Of a stretch of 64,000 bases of DNA, positions 41,322-50,074 are shown in pieces. A program made the translations under genes and the position numbers. Numbering within the stretch: the first letter of the stretch is position 1; every line of letters starts with the position of its first letter. The notes beneath the pieces were generated by a model. The model ran no database searches and was not told where the DNA came from. It saw only the letters and a list, made by a program, of their open reading frames with translations. Origin of the DNA: Paucibacter_B soli (GTDB lineage Bacteria > Pseudomonadota > Gammaproteobacteria > Burkholderiales > Burkholderiaceae_C); NCBI RefSeq assembly GCF_037482845.1, contig NZ_JBBHJW010000011.1:62001-126000 (forward strand). Reading direction: 5' to 3'.

Positions 41322-42161
41322 TCATACTTCGAGGTTGTCGATCAGGCGCGTGTTGCCGATGCGGGCCGCCGCCAGGGCCACCAGGGCTTGGCCCTCCTGG
41401 GCCGGGCCGAGGTCGTGCTGGCGGCGCAGCGTCACATAGTCGGGCTGCCAGCCATGCGCGCGCAGGGCCTGCATGGCATCGGCCTCCAGCGCCGGCAGGT
41501 CGCGCTCGCCGGAGCGCCAGCGCGCGATCAGCGCCTTCAGGGTGGCCGAAAGCTGCAGGGCCTCGGCCCGCTCGGCCTCGCTCAGGTAGCCGTTGCGCGA
41601 GGACAGCGCCAGGCCCTCGGCGCTGCGCGAGGTCTCGCCGGCCAGGATGGTGATGGGCATGGCCAGCTGCTGCACCATGCGGCGCAGCACCATCAGCTGC
41701 TGGTAGTCCTTCTTGCCGAATACCGCCACGCTGGGCTGCACGATGTTGAAGAGCTTGGCCACCACGGTGCACACGCCGACGAAGAACCCGGGGCGGAAAT
41801 GGCCTTCCAGAATGTCGGCCAGCTCGGGCGGCGGATGCAGCTTGTAGCCCTGCGGCTCGGGGTAGAGCTCGCGCTCGTCGGGGGCGAACACGATGTCGCA
41901 GCCGGCGCCCTCGAGCAGCTCGCAATCGCGCGCCAGTGTGCGCGGGTAGCGGTCGAAATCCTCGTGCGGCGCAAACTGCAGCCGGTTCACGAAGATGCTC
42001 GCCACCACCGGCGCCTCTGGCCCGACGGCGGCGCGCGCCTGGCGCACCAGCGAGAGATGGCCCTCATGCAGATTGCCCATGGTGGGCACGAAACCGGTGC
42101 CGGTGCGGCCGGCCAGGGCCGCGCGCAATGCGGCGATGGTGTGGATGACTTGCAGTGCCAT
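41322..42161 (-). CDS. panC: Pantothenate synthetase
   Basis: PanC condenses pantoate with beta-alanine using ATP. The 279 residues carry the nucleotidyl-transferase motif 'PTMGNLHEGHLSLVRQA', 'VASIFVNRLQFAPHEDFDRY', 'VFGKKDYQQL' and 'LALSSRNGYLSEAER'. ATG at 42161 follows the panB stop with a 1-bp gap (TGAcATG) and gives the usual length; an ATG four codons earlier overlaps panB. It forms the panBC operon for coenzyme A synthesis. Confidence 0.96.
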   Translation of the reverse strand: MALQVIHTIAALRAALAGRTGTGFVPTMGNLHEGHLSLVRQARAAVGPEAPVVASIFVNRLQFAPHEDFDRYPRTLARDCELLEGAGCDIVFAPDERELYPEPQGYKLHPPPELADILEGHFRPGFFVGVCTVVAKLFNIVQPSVAVFGKKDYQQLMVLRRMVQQLAMPITILAGETSRSAEGLALSSRNGYLSEAERAEALQLSATLKALIARWRSGERDLPALEADAMQALRAHGWQPDYVTLRRQHDLGPAQEGQALVALAAARIGNTRLIDNLEV

Positions 42162-42162
42162 G

Positions 42163-42972
42163 TCAGTAGCCATGAAGGTCGTCTTGCGGGAAGGTCTGCG
42201 CCTTCACCTCGCTGACATAGCGGCGCACCGCGTCCTGCACCGACGACGCGCCCTGCATGAAGTTCTTGACGAAGCGCGGGCGGCGGCCCGGCGTCACGTC
42301 CAGCATATCGTGCAGCACCAGCACCTGGCCCGAACAGCTCACGCCGGCGCCTATGCCTATCACCGGGATGCTGAGGCTTTGCGTCAGCTCGGCGGCCAGC
42401 GCGGCCGGGATCATCTCGATCACCAGCATCTGCGCGCCGGCGTCGGCCAGCTCCTGTGCATGTTTTTTAAGCAGCGCGGCCGAGGCTTCGTCGCGCCCCT
42501 GCACCTTGTAGCCACCCAGGGCGGTGACGGTCTGCGGCGTGAAGCCCAGATGGGCGCAGACGGGAATGCCGCGCTCGACCAGATAGCGCACCACCGGTGC
42601 GGTCCAGCCGCCGCCTTCCAGCTTCACCATATGGGCGCCTGCCTTCACCAGCGCGGCGGCGCTCTTCCAGGCCTCGGCGGTGCTGGCCTGGTAGCTGTCG
42701 AAGGGCAGGTCGCCGATGATCCAGGCGCTCTTGCGGCCGCGCGCCACGCAGCGCGTGTGGTAGACCATCTCGTCCAGCGTCACCGGCACGGTGCTGCTCT
42801 GGCCCTGCAGCACATTGCCGAGCGAATCGCCGATCAGCAGCACGTCCACGCCGGCCTCGTCCAGCAGGGTCGCGAAGGCGGCGTCGTAGCAGGTCAGCAT
42901 GGCGATCTTGTCGCCGCTGGCATGCATGTCCAGCAGGCGCTGGAGGCTCATCGGTTTACGCTCGGTGTTCAT
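42163..42972 (-). CDS. panB: 3-methyl-2-oxobutanoate hydroxymethyltransferase
   Basis: PanB adds a hydroxymethyl group from methylene-tetrahydrofolate to ketoisovalerate, the first committed step to pantothenate. The 269 residues include 'MLTCYDAAFATLLDEAGVDV', 'LIGDSLGNVLQG', 'KLEGGGWTAPVVRYLVERGI', 'AHLGFTPQTV' and 'PVIGIGAG'. It is directly followed by panC. Confidence 0.96.
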   Translation of the reverse strand: MNTERKPMSLQRLLDMHASGDKIAMLTCYDAAFATLLDEAGVDVLLIGDSLGNVLQGQSSTVPVTLDEMVYHTRCVARGRKSAWIIGDLPFDSYQASTAEAWKSAAALVKAGAHMVKLEGGGWTAPVVRYLVERGIPVCAHLGFTPQTVTALGGYKVQGRDEASAALLKKHAQELADAGAQMLVIEMIPAALAAELTQSLSIPVIGIGAGVSCSGQVLVLHDMLDVTPGRRPRFVKNFMQGASSVQDAVRRYVSEVKAQTFPQDDLHGY

Positions 42973-43082
42973 GGTGGTGTGTGCTTGTAGCTGGGCAGCG
43001 AGCGCAGTGTAGCGGGGTGCTACGGGTTTGCACGGAGCGGGGGAAGCGGTAGGCTCGCGGCTCTACAAGGAGCTTGCCCCGC

Positions 43083-44003
43083 ATGACGCTCACCGAGCTG
43101 CGCTATATCGTCGCCGTCGCGCGCGAACGTCACTTCGGCCGTGCCGCCGAGGCCTGCTTCGTCTCGCAACCCACGCTGTCGGTGGCGATCAAGAAGCTTG
43201 AGGAAGAACTGGACGTGAAGATCTTCGAGCGCGGCGCCGCCGAGGTCTCGGTGACCCCGCTGGGCGAAGACATCGTGCGCCAGGCGCAATCGGTGATCGA
43301 GCAGGCCAGCGCCATCAAGGAGATCGCCAAGCGCGGCAAGGACCCGCTGGCCGGCGCGCTGCGCCTGGGCATCATCTACACCATCGGCCCCTATCTGCTG
43401 CCCGAGCTGGTCAGGCACACCATCGAGCAATATCCGCAGATGCCCCTGATGCTGCAGGAGAACTTCACCGTCAAGCTGCTGGAGATGCTGCGCACCGGCG
43501 AGCTGGACTGCGCCATCCTGGCCGAACCCTTCCCCGACACCGGCCTGGCGATCGCGCCGCTCTATGACGAGCCCTTTGTGGTGGCCGTGCCCGCGCCCCA
43601 CCCCTTTGCGCAGCGCCGCAGCGTCAGCACCCAGGAGCTGAAGAACGAGACCATGCTGCTGCTGGGCACCGGCCATTGCTTCCGCGACCATGTGCTGGAG
43701 GTCTGCCCGGAGTTCGCGCGCTTCTCCTCGGACGCCGAAGGCATACGCAAGAGCTTCGAGGGCAGCTCGCTGGAAACCATCAAGCATATGGTGGCCTCGG
43801 GCATGGGCGTGACGGTGCTGCCGAGCTTAAGCGTGCCGCGTGACCCCACGCCGCACCTGCGCTTTGTGCCCTTCGATGACCCGGTGCCCACGCGCCGCGT
43901 GGTGCTGGCCTGGCGCCGCACCTTCACGCGCTACGAGGCGATCGCGGCGCTGCGCAACGCCGTCTATGCCTGCAAGCTGGATGGGGTGACCAGGCTTTCG
44001 TAG
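43083..44003 (+). CDS. oxyR: Peroxide-sensing LysR regulator OxyR
   Basis: The 306-residue LysR protein matches OxyR throughout: 'MTLTELRYIVAVARERHFGR', HTH 'EACFVSQPTLSVAIKKLEEE', and the peroxide-sensing pair C199 and C208 in 'LGTGHCFRDHVLEVCPE', at the same numbering as E. coli. Oxidation to a C199-C208 disulfide activates catalase and alkylhydroperoxide reductase genes. ATG 43083 with AAGGAG 11 nt upstream is preferred to a TTG at 43074. Confidence 0.96.
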   Translation: MTLTELRYIVAVARERHFGRAAEACFVSQPTLSVAIKKLEEELDVKIFERGAAEVSVTPLGEDIVRQAQSVIEQASAIKEIAKRGKDPLAGALRLGIIYTIGPYLLPELVRHTIEQYPQMPLMLQENFTVKLLEMLRTGELDCAILAEPFPDTGLAIAPLYDEPFVVAVPAPHPFAQRRSVSTQELKNETMLLLGTGHCFRDHVLEVCPEFARFSSDAEGIRKSFEGSSLETIKHMVASGMGVTVLPSLSVPRDPTPHLRFVPFDDPVPTRRVVLAWRRTFTRYEAIAALRNAVYACKLDGVTRLS

Positions 44004-44049
44004 CAAGAAGCGGGTGGCCGCTGGCGCCGCGTGCCTTCAGACTGTCGCC

Positions 44050-44904
44050 ATGATGCAAGACGTCCCCCCCTCCGATCTCCGCTTCGAGCGCGTGCGCCAG
44101 GCCATCCGGCAACTGGCCGCCGCGCCCGAGGCGATGTCGCTGCAGGAATTGGCCGATGCCGCCGGGCTCAGCCCTTTTCACTTCCAGCGCAGCTTCGTCA
44201 GCCTGGCCGGGGTCACGCCCAAGGAGTTCGCCCAGGCGCTGGCGCTGGCGCGCGCCAAGCAGAGCCTGCTGCGGGCCGAATCGGTGCTGGAGGCGGCGCT
44301 GGCCGCCGGGCTGTCGGGGCCCTCGCGCCTGCACGATCTGTTTCTGAGCCTGGAGGGCCTGACCCCGGGCGAGTTCAAGCAAAGCGGGCGCGGCCTGGAG
44401 GTGCAATGGACGCTGCTGGACTCGCTGCTGGGCCCGGTCTGGCTGGCCAGCACCGCGCGCGGCGTGCTGCGCATGGCCTTTGTGCGCAAGGGCGAGGTCC
44501 GGGCCGAGTTGGACCAGGCACGCGCCCTGCTGCCCGAGGCGCATTGGCAGGAGGCCGGCGCGGCCCTGCGGCCGCTGGCCACCGAGGTGCAGCGCCGCCT
44601 CGCCGGCCTCAAGCCGCAGCAGCCGATCGGCCTGCTGCTCAGCGGCACGCCGCTGCGGCTCAAGGTCTGGGAGGCGCTGCTGCGCATTCCCGAGGGCCAG
44701 GTCTTGTCCTACACGCAGCTGGCGCGGCTGGCCGGTGCGCCGCAGGCGGTGCGGGCGGTGGCCAGCTGCGTGGCCGCCAACCCGATCGCCTACCTGGTCC
44801 CCTGCCACCGGGTGATACGCGCGAATGCCGATTTCGGCGAGTACCGCTGGGGGCCGGAGACCAAGCGCGCGCTCTTGGGCTTGGAACTGGCGCGGGCCGG
44901 TTAG
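44050..44904 (+). CDS. Ada-like AraC HTH fused to O6-alkylguanine-DNA alkyltransferase
   Basis: The 284-residue protein has an AraC-type HTH (about 15-110, 'SLQELADAAGLSPFHFQRSF') and a C-terminal methyltransferase domain with the acceptor C252 in 'LVPCHRVIRANADFGEYRWG' and the HTH 'SYTQLARLAGAPQAVRAVAS'. The N-terminal zinc phosphotriester domain of E. coli Ada is absent. It would repair O6-methylguanine and could still bind DNA, but the methyl-phosphotriester switch is missing. It lies 46 bp after oxyR. Its stop overlaps the convergent LysE gene. Confidence 0.92.
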   Translation: MMQDVPPSDLRFERVRQAIRQLAAAPEAMSLQELADAAGLSPFHFQRSFVSLAGVTPKEFAQALALARAKQSLLRAESVLEAALAAGLSGPSRLHDLFLSLEGLTPGEFKQSGRGLEVQWTLLDSLLGPVWLASTARGVLRMAFVRKGEVRAELDQARALLPEAHWQEAGAALRPLATEVQRRLAGLKPQQPIGLLLSGTPLRLKVWEALLRIPEGQVLSYTQLARLAGAPQAVRAVASCVAANPIAYLVPCHRVIRANADFGEYRWGPETKRALLGLELARAG

Positions 44905-45545
44905 CCCAGCTGCAGCAAGGTAGCTGCGGCCATACCCAGCAGCAGCCCCCCTACCCCGCCCGCCAGCCAGCGCTGTGCGCCGCCGCCGGGCCGGCTCCAT
45001 TGCCGTGCCCCGCTGCTGGCCAGCAGCACCGTGCCGTAGACGACGATCTGGTTGGCCGCAATGATCAGCGCGAGCCACAGCGCCTGCATCAGCGGTGCAC
45101 GCTCCGGGCTGCGCAGAAAGGCCGGAAACACCGCCAGCATGAAGGCGTAAGCCTTGGGGTTGAGCAGGCAGTTGGCCATGCCACTAAGGAAGACCTGGGC
45201 CGGTGCCTGGCGCCGCACCGGGCCGGCCACGGACCCGCTGGCGGCCGCTGCCGGCTGCCAGGCGGCGCGCAGCATCTGCCAGCCTATCCAGCCCAGATAG
45301 AGCGAACCCGCCACCAGCATGAGCCGGAAGGCGCCGGGTAGCAGCATCAGCAGGGCTGCGAGGCCGCTGAGGTTGAGCAGCACATGCACCAGCCCGCCCG
45401 CCACGATGCCGGCCAGCGCCAGCAGGCCGCCGCGCCAGCCCGATTGCAGGGCATGGCCGGCCACATAGGCCATGTCCATGCCGGGCAGCACGATGATGCC
45501 CAGGGTGAGCAGAAAGAACATCCAGAGACTGTGGCTGGCATCCAT
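44901..45545 (-). CDS. LysE-family amino acid exporter
   Basis: A 214-residue inner-membrane protein with about six hydrophobic segments and the LysE/RhtB signatures 'LLTLGIIVLPGMDMAYVAGH' and 'FLSGMANCLLNPKAYAFMLA'. It probably exports amino acids or small metabolites. AAGGAG precedes the ATG at 45545. It is divergent from a WYL-domain regulator across 87 bp, its likely controller. Confidence 0.92.
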   Translation of the reverse strand: MDASHSLWMFFLLTLGIIVLPGMDMAYVAGHALQSGWRGGLLALAGIVAGGLVHVLLNLSGLAALLMLLPGAFRLMLVAGSLYLGWIGWQMLRAAWQPAAAASGSVAGPVRRQAPAQVFLSGMANCLLNPKAYAFMLAVFPAFLRSPERAPLMQALWLALIIAANQIVVYGTVLLASSGARQWSRPGGGAQRWLAGGVGGLLLGMAAATLLQLG

Positions 45546-45632
45546 GGCCGGCTCCCTTGTGCTTGATTTCAAGGTTCGCAGTCTAGGAAGCAAATAGGAC
45601 AGAATCGGCCCTGTATCGAACGGGGAACTCCG

Positions 45633-46589
45633 ATGACCAAACCCACCGGCCGCGTGCTTGCCCTGCTGGAGCTGCTGCAGTCGCGCGCGCGCCTGGCCGG
45701 CAGCGAGCTGGCCGAGCGGCTCGGTGTGGACCGGCGCACCGTGCGCCGCTACATCGCCCAGTTGACTGAATTGGGCCTGCCGATCCAGGCCGAGCGTGGC
45801 CGCGACGGCGGCTATGCGCTGGCGGCCGGCCACAAGCTGCCGCCCATGATGTTCAGCGCTGACGAGGCGCTCGCGCTCACGATGGGCTTGCGTGCGGCGC
45901 GCGAGCTGGGCCTGCACGGCATCCTGCCGGCCATCAGCAGCAGCCAGGCCAAGCTGGAGCGGGTCATGCCGTCGGCGCTGCGCAAGCGCATCGAGGGTCT
46001 CGACGAGGTGGTGGCAATGGACCTCCGGGCGCCCAAACAGCGCGCCGCCAGCCCCGAGCTGCTGGCGCTGAGTGCCGCCGCGCGCGCCCAGCAGCGCGTA
46101 CGCCTGGACTATCTGGATCTGCACCAGGCCGCCAGCACGCGCGAGGTCGACGTCTACGGCCTGGCCTACCGCGGCGGCGCCTGGTATGCCGTGGGCCACT
46201 GCCATCTGCGCCACGATGTGCGCTCCTTCCGGCTGGACCGGGTGCAGGCCGTCGAGGCCCTGCCGGTGAGCTTCGGCAGGCCGGCCGATTTTGATGTGCT
46301 GCAGTACCTGACGCACGCCATCGCCACCTTGCCGCGCCGTTACACGGTGGCGGCGATCCTGCATACGGACATGGCCTCTGCCCGGCGCGCCGTCTATGCC
46401 GAGATGGGCACCCTGGAGCCGTGTAGGCAAGGCGTCAGGCTGGCGGCCCAGGCCGACGATCTACCCTCAATGGCGCGCGACCTTGCGCAACTGCCCTTCG
46501 GCTTCACCATCGTCAAACCGGCGGCGCTGCGGCGCGCCATCGCGGCCCATGCACGCGCCTTGCTGAGCCAAGCGGGCGACGCCGATTGA
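45633..46589 (+). CDS. YafY-type HTH/WYL-domain transcriptional regulator
   Basis: The 318 residues form an N-terminal winged HTH (about 15-60, 'LAERLGVDRRTVRRYIAQL'), 'GYALAAGHKLPPMMFSADEA', and a WYL domain (about 150-215, 'YRGGAWYAVGHCHLRHDVRS') with a C-terminal WCX extension. WYL domains sense nucleic acid or small ligands. It is divergent from the LysE exporter; an imperfect ATAGGACAG-N6-CCCTGTAT dyad in the 87-bp gap could be its operator. The phenol-lyase gene follows after 198 bp. Confidence 0.9.
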   Translation: MTKPTGRVLALLELLQSRARLAGSELAERLGVDRRTVRRYIAQLTELGLPIQAERGRDGGYALAAGHKLPPMMFSADEALALTMGLRAARELGLHGILPAISSSQAKLERVMPSALRKRIEGLDEVVAMDLRAPKQRAASPELLALSAAARAQQRVRLDYLDLHQAASTREVDVYGLAYRGGAWYAVGHCHLRHDVRSFRLDRVQAVEALPVSFGRPADFDVLQYLTHAIATLPRRYTVAAILHTDMASARRAVYAEMGTLEPCRQGVRLAAQADDLPSMARDLAQLPFGFTIVKPAALRRAIAAHARALLSQAGDAD

Positions 46590-46635
46590 TTTTGCGGCAC
46601 ATCAATACAGCGACCCGGCGCGCCGCATAAATTGC

Positions 46636-46664
46636 TTGCACGGCCACTTGCATCGGGCGATAAG
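46636..46664 (+). promoter_or_regulatory. Candidate sigma-70 promoter of tyrosine phenol-lyase
   Basis: TTGCAC (46636-46641) and GATAAG (46659-46664) are separated by exactly 17 bp in the 198-bp gap upstream of the gene at 46788. The match is 5/6 at -35 and 4/6 at -10. No TyrR box (TGTAAA-N6-TTTACA) is visible, unlike in enterobacterial tpl promoters as I know them. Confidence 0.4.
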
Positions 46665-46787
46665 CATGCCCGGCGCAAGGGATGAAACGCCGCAGCACCT
46701 CGGTGGCTGCGCGCGTGTTCATCGGCACATCCACGCTTCCACCCGGGTTCAAGTCGTTTGAGCCATTCATATGGAGGCATGTGCACT

Positions 46788-48194
46788 ATGTCTGCTGACT
46801 CTCTCAAGACCCCCGGCCGCCGTTCCTGGGCCGAGCCCTTCAAGATCAAGATGGTGGAGCTACTCAAGACCACCACCTTCGAGGAGCGCCAGCGCGCCAT
46901 CGTCGAGGCGGGCTACAACACCTTTTTGCTGCGCTCGGAAGATGTCTATATCGATCTGCTGACCGACTCCGGCGTCTCCGCGATGAGCGATCGCCAATGG
47001 GCCGGCATGATGCTGGGCGACGAGGCCTACGCCGGCAGCGCCAACTTCTACCACCTTGAAGCCACGGTGCGCGAGTGCTATAGCTACCGCCACACCGTGC
47101 CCACGCACCAGGGGCGCGGCGCCGAGCACATCCTCTCGCGCCTGCTGATCAAGCCCGGCGACTATGTGCCCGGGAATATGTACTTCACCACCACGCGGCT
47201 GCACCAGGAGCTGGCCGGCGGCACTTTTGTCGACGTCATCATCGACGAGGCGCATGACCCGACCAGCGAGCACCCGTTCAAGGGCAATGTGGACATCGCC
47301 AAGCTCGACGCCCTGGTGGAGAAGGTGGGCGCCGGTCGCATTCCCTATGTGAGCATGGCCACCAGCGTGAACATGGCCGGCGGTCAGCCGATCTCGATGG
47401 CCAATCTGCGCGAGCTGCGCGACTGGTGCACCCGCCACAAGGTGCTGCTGGTGCACGACATGACGCGCGTGGCCGAGAACGCCTGGTTCATCAAGCAGCG
47501 CGAGTCGGGCTATGCCGACAAGTCAGTGGCCAGCATCGTGCACGAGATCTGTGCGCTGACCGACGCCGCGACCATGAGCGCCAAGAAGGACGCGCTGGTG
47601 AATATCGGCGGCTTCCTGGCCGTCAATGACGACGATCTCTACCGCCGCGCCTGCGACATGATCGTGGTCTACGAGGGCCTGCACACCTATGGCGGCCTGG
47701 CCGGCCGCGATATGGAGGCGATGGCGATCGGCATCCGCGAAAGCATCGACGACAACCATATCCGCGCCCGCGTCGGCCAGGTCGAGTACCTGGGCAACAA
47801 GCTGGCCGATGCGGGCGTGCCCATCGTGCGGCCGATCGGCGGGCATGCGGTATTCCTGGATGCGCGGCGCATCCTGCCGCATGTGCCCCAGGAGCTGCTG
47901 CCGGCGCAGGCGCTGGCCGCGGCGCTCTATGTGGATTCAGGGGTGCGCGCTATGGAGCGCGGCGTGGTCTCGGCCGGCCGCAATGCCAAGACCGGCGAGA
48001 ACTACTTCCCCAAGCTGGAGCTGGTGCGCCTGACCATCCCGCGCCGCGTCTACACCCAGGCGCATATGGACGTGGTGGCCGAGAGCGTGATCGCGGTGCA
48101 TGAGCAGGCGGCCAGCATCAAGGGCCTGCGCTTCAGCTACGAGCCCGAGCAGCTGCGCTTCTTCCTGGGGCGCTTCGAGCCGGTGCAGGGCTGA
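46788..48194 (+). CDS. tpl: Tyrosine phenol-lyase (beta-tyrosinase)
   Basis: This PLP enzyme splits L-tyrosine into phenol, pyruvate and ammonia. The 468 residues align with Citrobacter freundii TPL (from memory) at a constant +10 offset: Tyr71=Y81, Phe123=F133, Thr124=T134, Asp214=D224, Arg217=R227, PLP Lys257=K267 ('MSAKKD'), Arg381=R391 ('AMERGVVSAGRN') and Phe448=F458 ('QLRFFLGRF'). R391, which binds the phenol hydroxyl, is hydrophobic in tryptophanases, so tryptophanase is less likely. GGAGG precedes the ATG by 10 nt. An OPT transporter gene converges on it 16 bp downstream. Confidence 0.9.
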   Translation: MSADSLKTPGRRSWAEPFKIKMVELLKTTTFEERQRAIVEAGYNTFLLRSEDVYIDLLTDSGVSAMSDRQWAGMMLGDEAYAGSANFYHLEATVRECYSYRHTVPTHQGRGAEHILSRLLIKPGDYVPGNMYFTTTRLHQELAGGTFVDVIIDEAHDPTSEHPFKGNVDIAKLDALVEKVGAGRIPYVSMATSVNMAGGQPISMANLRELRDWCTRHKVLLVHDMTRVAENAWFIKQRESGYADKSVASIVHEICALTDAATMSAKKDALVNIGGFLAVNDDDLYRRACDMIVVYEGLHTYGGLAGRDMEAMAIGIRESIDDNHIRARVGQVEYLGNKLADAGVPIVRPIGGHAVFLDARRILPHVPQELLPAQALAAALYVDSGVRAMERGVVSAGRNAKTGENYFPKLELVRLTIPRRVYTQAHMDVVAESVIAVHEQAASIKGLRFSYEPEQLRFFLGRFEPVQG

Positions 48195-48210
48195 GGCCCT
48201 GCACGCTCGC

Positions 48211-50016
48211 TCACAACACCGCCAGCAGACCCGCGATGCCCAGGCCCAGCGCGGCCAGGGCATCGCCGGCGATCAGGCCGCCGCCCACCAGCGAGGTCGA
48301 GCTCATGTCCGAGGGCAGCTCGTCCTCGCCCGCCTTGGGCCGGCTCACCGTGTTGATGAAGCTGGAGATCACCCCGCCGCCGGCGAACCAGGCCGAGGTG
48401 CTGAGGTTGACGAAGCCGCCGAACGACGACGCATAGGGGCTGGGCAGCAGCACCGCGTCGAGCACGAAGTCGGCGGCAAAGGCGCCCTTGCCGGAGACCG
48501 CCCAGCGCCGGTAGCCGGCATGGCCCCAGATCAGCTTGCGCAGCAGCTCGGTCGCCAGGCCGATCGCCACGCCGATCAGGATCGCATCGGTCTGGTAGGG
48601 CTTGGGGTCGGTGAGGCTGCGCAGCGCGCCCACGAATTTGTAGGTCATCGCCGAGGTCCATTGCGCCGGCGCTTCGCTCGCGCTCATGGCGGTCTGGTCC
48701 AGGTTCAGCACCGGGTAGGCCGACATGAAGAGCTTGGCGATCAGCACCGCCAGGATGGAGCCCAGCAGCAGGCCGGCCACCTGGAAGCGGAACTGCAGCG
48801 CACGGTTGGAACCCAGGCGCCAGCCGGTCGAACGGTCCTGCTGCATATCGCCCGCCACGCTGGCCGAGACGAACACCACCATCGCCGCCAGCAGGCCCAG
48901 CACCGGGTCCTTCAGGCCTATGCTGGCCAGTATCAGCACCGTCACCACAAAGGCCGATGAAATCGGGTTCTGGTCGGTCAGGCCTAGCGAGATGCCGTTG
49001 ACGATGGCAAACACATAGACCAGGCCCACCGCCAAGAGCATATAGCCCAGCGGCTCGTGGAAGAACTGCACGCCGCAGACCACCGTGGCCGCGGTCCACA
49101 GGCCCACCCAGGCGAGCAGGCGCGGGGTGCTGGCGCGCGGGCCGGTGCGCTGCTCTTCGGGCACCTCGGTATGCAGCACGTTGACGTCGCGCAGGCGTCG
49201 TGCGGCGCGCCAGAAGATCAACGTCAGGTCAACGATGGCCGCGCCCAGGATCAGGCCCAGCGCGATCAGGAAGGCAATCTTGCGGAAGGGCTCGCCGGCC
49301 TTGAGCCAGCCGATGCCGATGAAGAAGGGCCCCAGGGCCCAGAACACCAGGCCGCCCACGATGGCCGGTATGCCCACGCGCGCGCCCACGATCAGGCCAG
49401 CGCCAAAGGTCGAGGCCGAGAGCTCGATCGCCTCCAGCAGCGGCAGCTTGGCCGCGGCCAGCCCGGCCGCAGCCCCCGCGCCCATGCCGCCGAACAGGCG
49501 CGAAACCGAGCGTTTCAGCAGCACCGGGTCGGTGAGCGCACGCAGGATGTTGGCCACCGCCAGCCCCGAGGGGAAGGTCAGCTGCATGCGCTCCACCAGG
49601 ATGGGCGTATAGAGCATGCCGATGCCGGCGGCCATCATGCCGATGCAAAGCATATAGGTGACGAGCTGCCAGTTCGGCACCGCCGGCATGCCCATCCAGG
49701 TCATGGCCTGGATCAGGGTGCTCATCGCCATCATGCCGGCCACCGAGGCGGCGGTGGTCTGGATGTAGTTGGCGCCATGCTTGCCCTCGGTGCCGTAGCC
49801 ATAGGTGACCACCGAACCGAGGATGCCCGCCAGCACCTGCCCGCCGACGAAAAAGCCGATCGAGAAGTTCATGAAGGCGGCGGTGATGCCGCCCAGCGGG
49901 CCCAGCACCAGCATGCCGATGGCGCCCAACAGGGCGTAATAGCGCCAACTGCCGACGCGCGGCAGCCAGCCCCAGCGGCGCGTATCCGGCGCGGCATGCA
50001 AAGAAATCGAGGACAT
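48211..50016 (-). CDS. OPT-family oligopeptide transporter
   Basis: A 601-residue polytopic protein of the OPT superfamily: long hydrophobic stretches, 'LGGITAAFMNFSIGFFVGGQ', 'GANYIQTTAASVAGMMAMST', 'FPSGLAVANILRALTDP', 'SSTSLVGGGLIAGDALAALG'. Bacterial OPT proteins take up peptides or metal-siderophore-like chelates by proton coupling. ATG 50016 was chosen; the frame upstream overlaps the divergent PfpI gene. It ends 16 bp from the tpl stop, so it is a neighbour but not co-transcribed with tpl. Confidence 0.92.
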   Translation of the reverse strand: MSSISLHAAPDTRRWGWLPRVGSWRYYALLGAIGMLVLGPLGGITAAFMNFSIGFFVGGQVLAGILGSVVTYGYGTEGKHGANYIQTTAASVAGMMAMSTLIQAMTWMGMPAVPNWQLVTYMLCIGMMAAGIGMLYTPILVERMQLTFPSGLAVANILRALTDPVLLKRSVSRLFGGMGAGAAAGLAAAKLPLLEAIELSASTFGAGLIVGARVGIPAIVGGLVFWALGPFFIGIGWLKAGEPFRKIAFLIALGLILGAAIVDLTLIFWRAARRLRDVNVLHTEVPEEQRTGPRASTPRLLAWVGLWTAATVVCGVQFFHEPLGYMLLAVGLVYVFAIVNGISLGLTDQNPISSAFVVTVLILASIGLKDPVLGLLAAMVVFVSASVAGDMQQDRSTGWRLGSNRALQFRFQVAGLLLGSILAVLIAKLFMSAYPVLNLDQTAMSASEAPAQWTSAMTYKFVGALRSLTDPKPYQTDAILIGVAIGLATELLRKLIWGHAGYRRWAVSGKGAFAADFVLDAVLLPSPYASSFGGFVNLSTSAWFAGGGVISSFINTVSRPKAGEDELPSDMSSTSLVGGGLIAGDALAALGLGIAGLLAVL

Positions 50017-50074
50017 GGCGATTGGGCCCAACGTAAGATGGCGCGGACTGTAGCCCCCGGGCCACCATCGCACC

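Noticed and set aside
41322..42173. panC start at 42173
   Set aside because: It would overlap panB by 11 bp and add four residues not typical of PanC; the ATG at 42161 gives the usual start.
46788..48194. Tryptophanase (tnaA)
   Set aside because: R391 and the segment around it, and overall similarity, match tyrosine phenol-lyase rather than tryptophanase. No tnaC-like leader peptide or tnaB permease is present.
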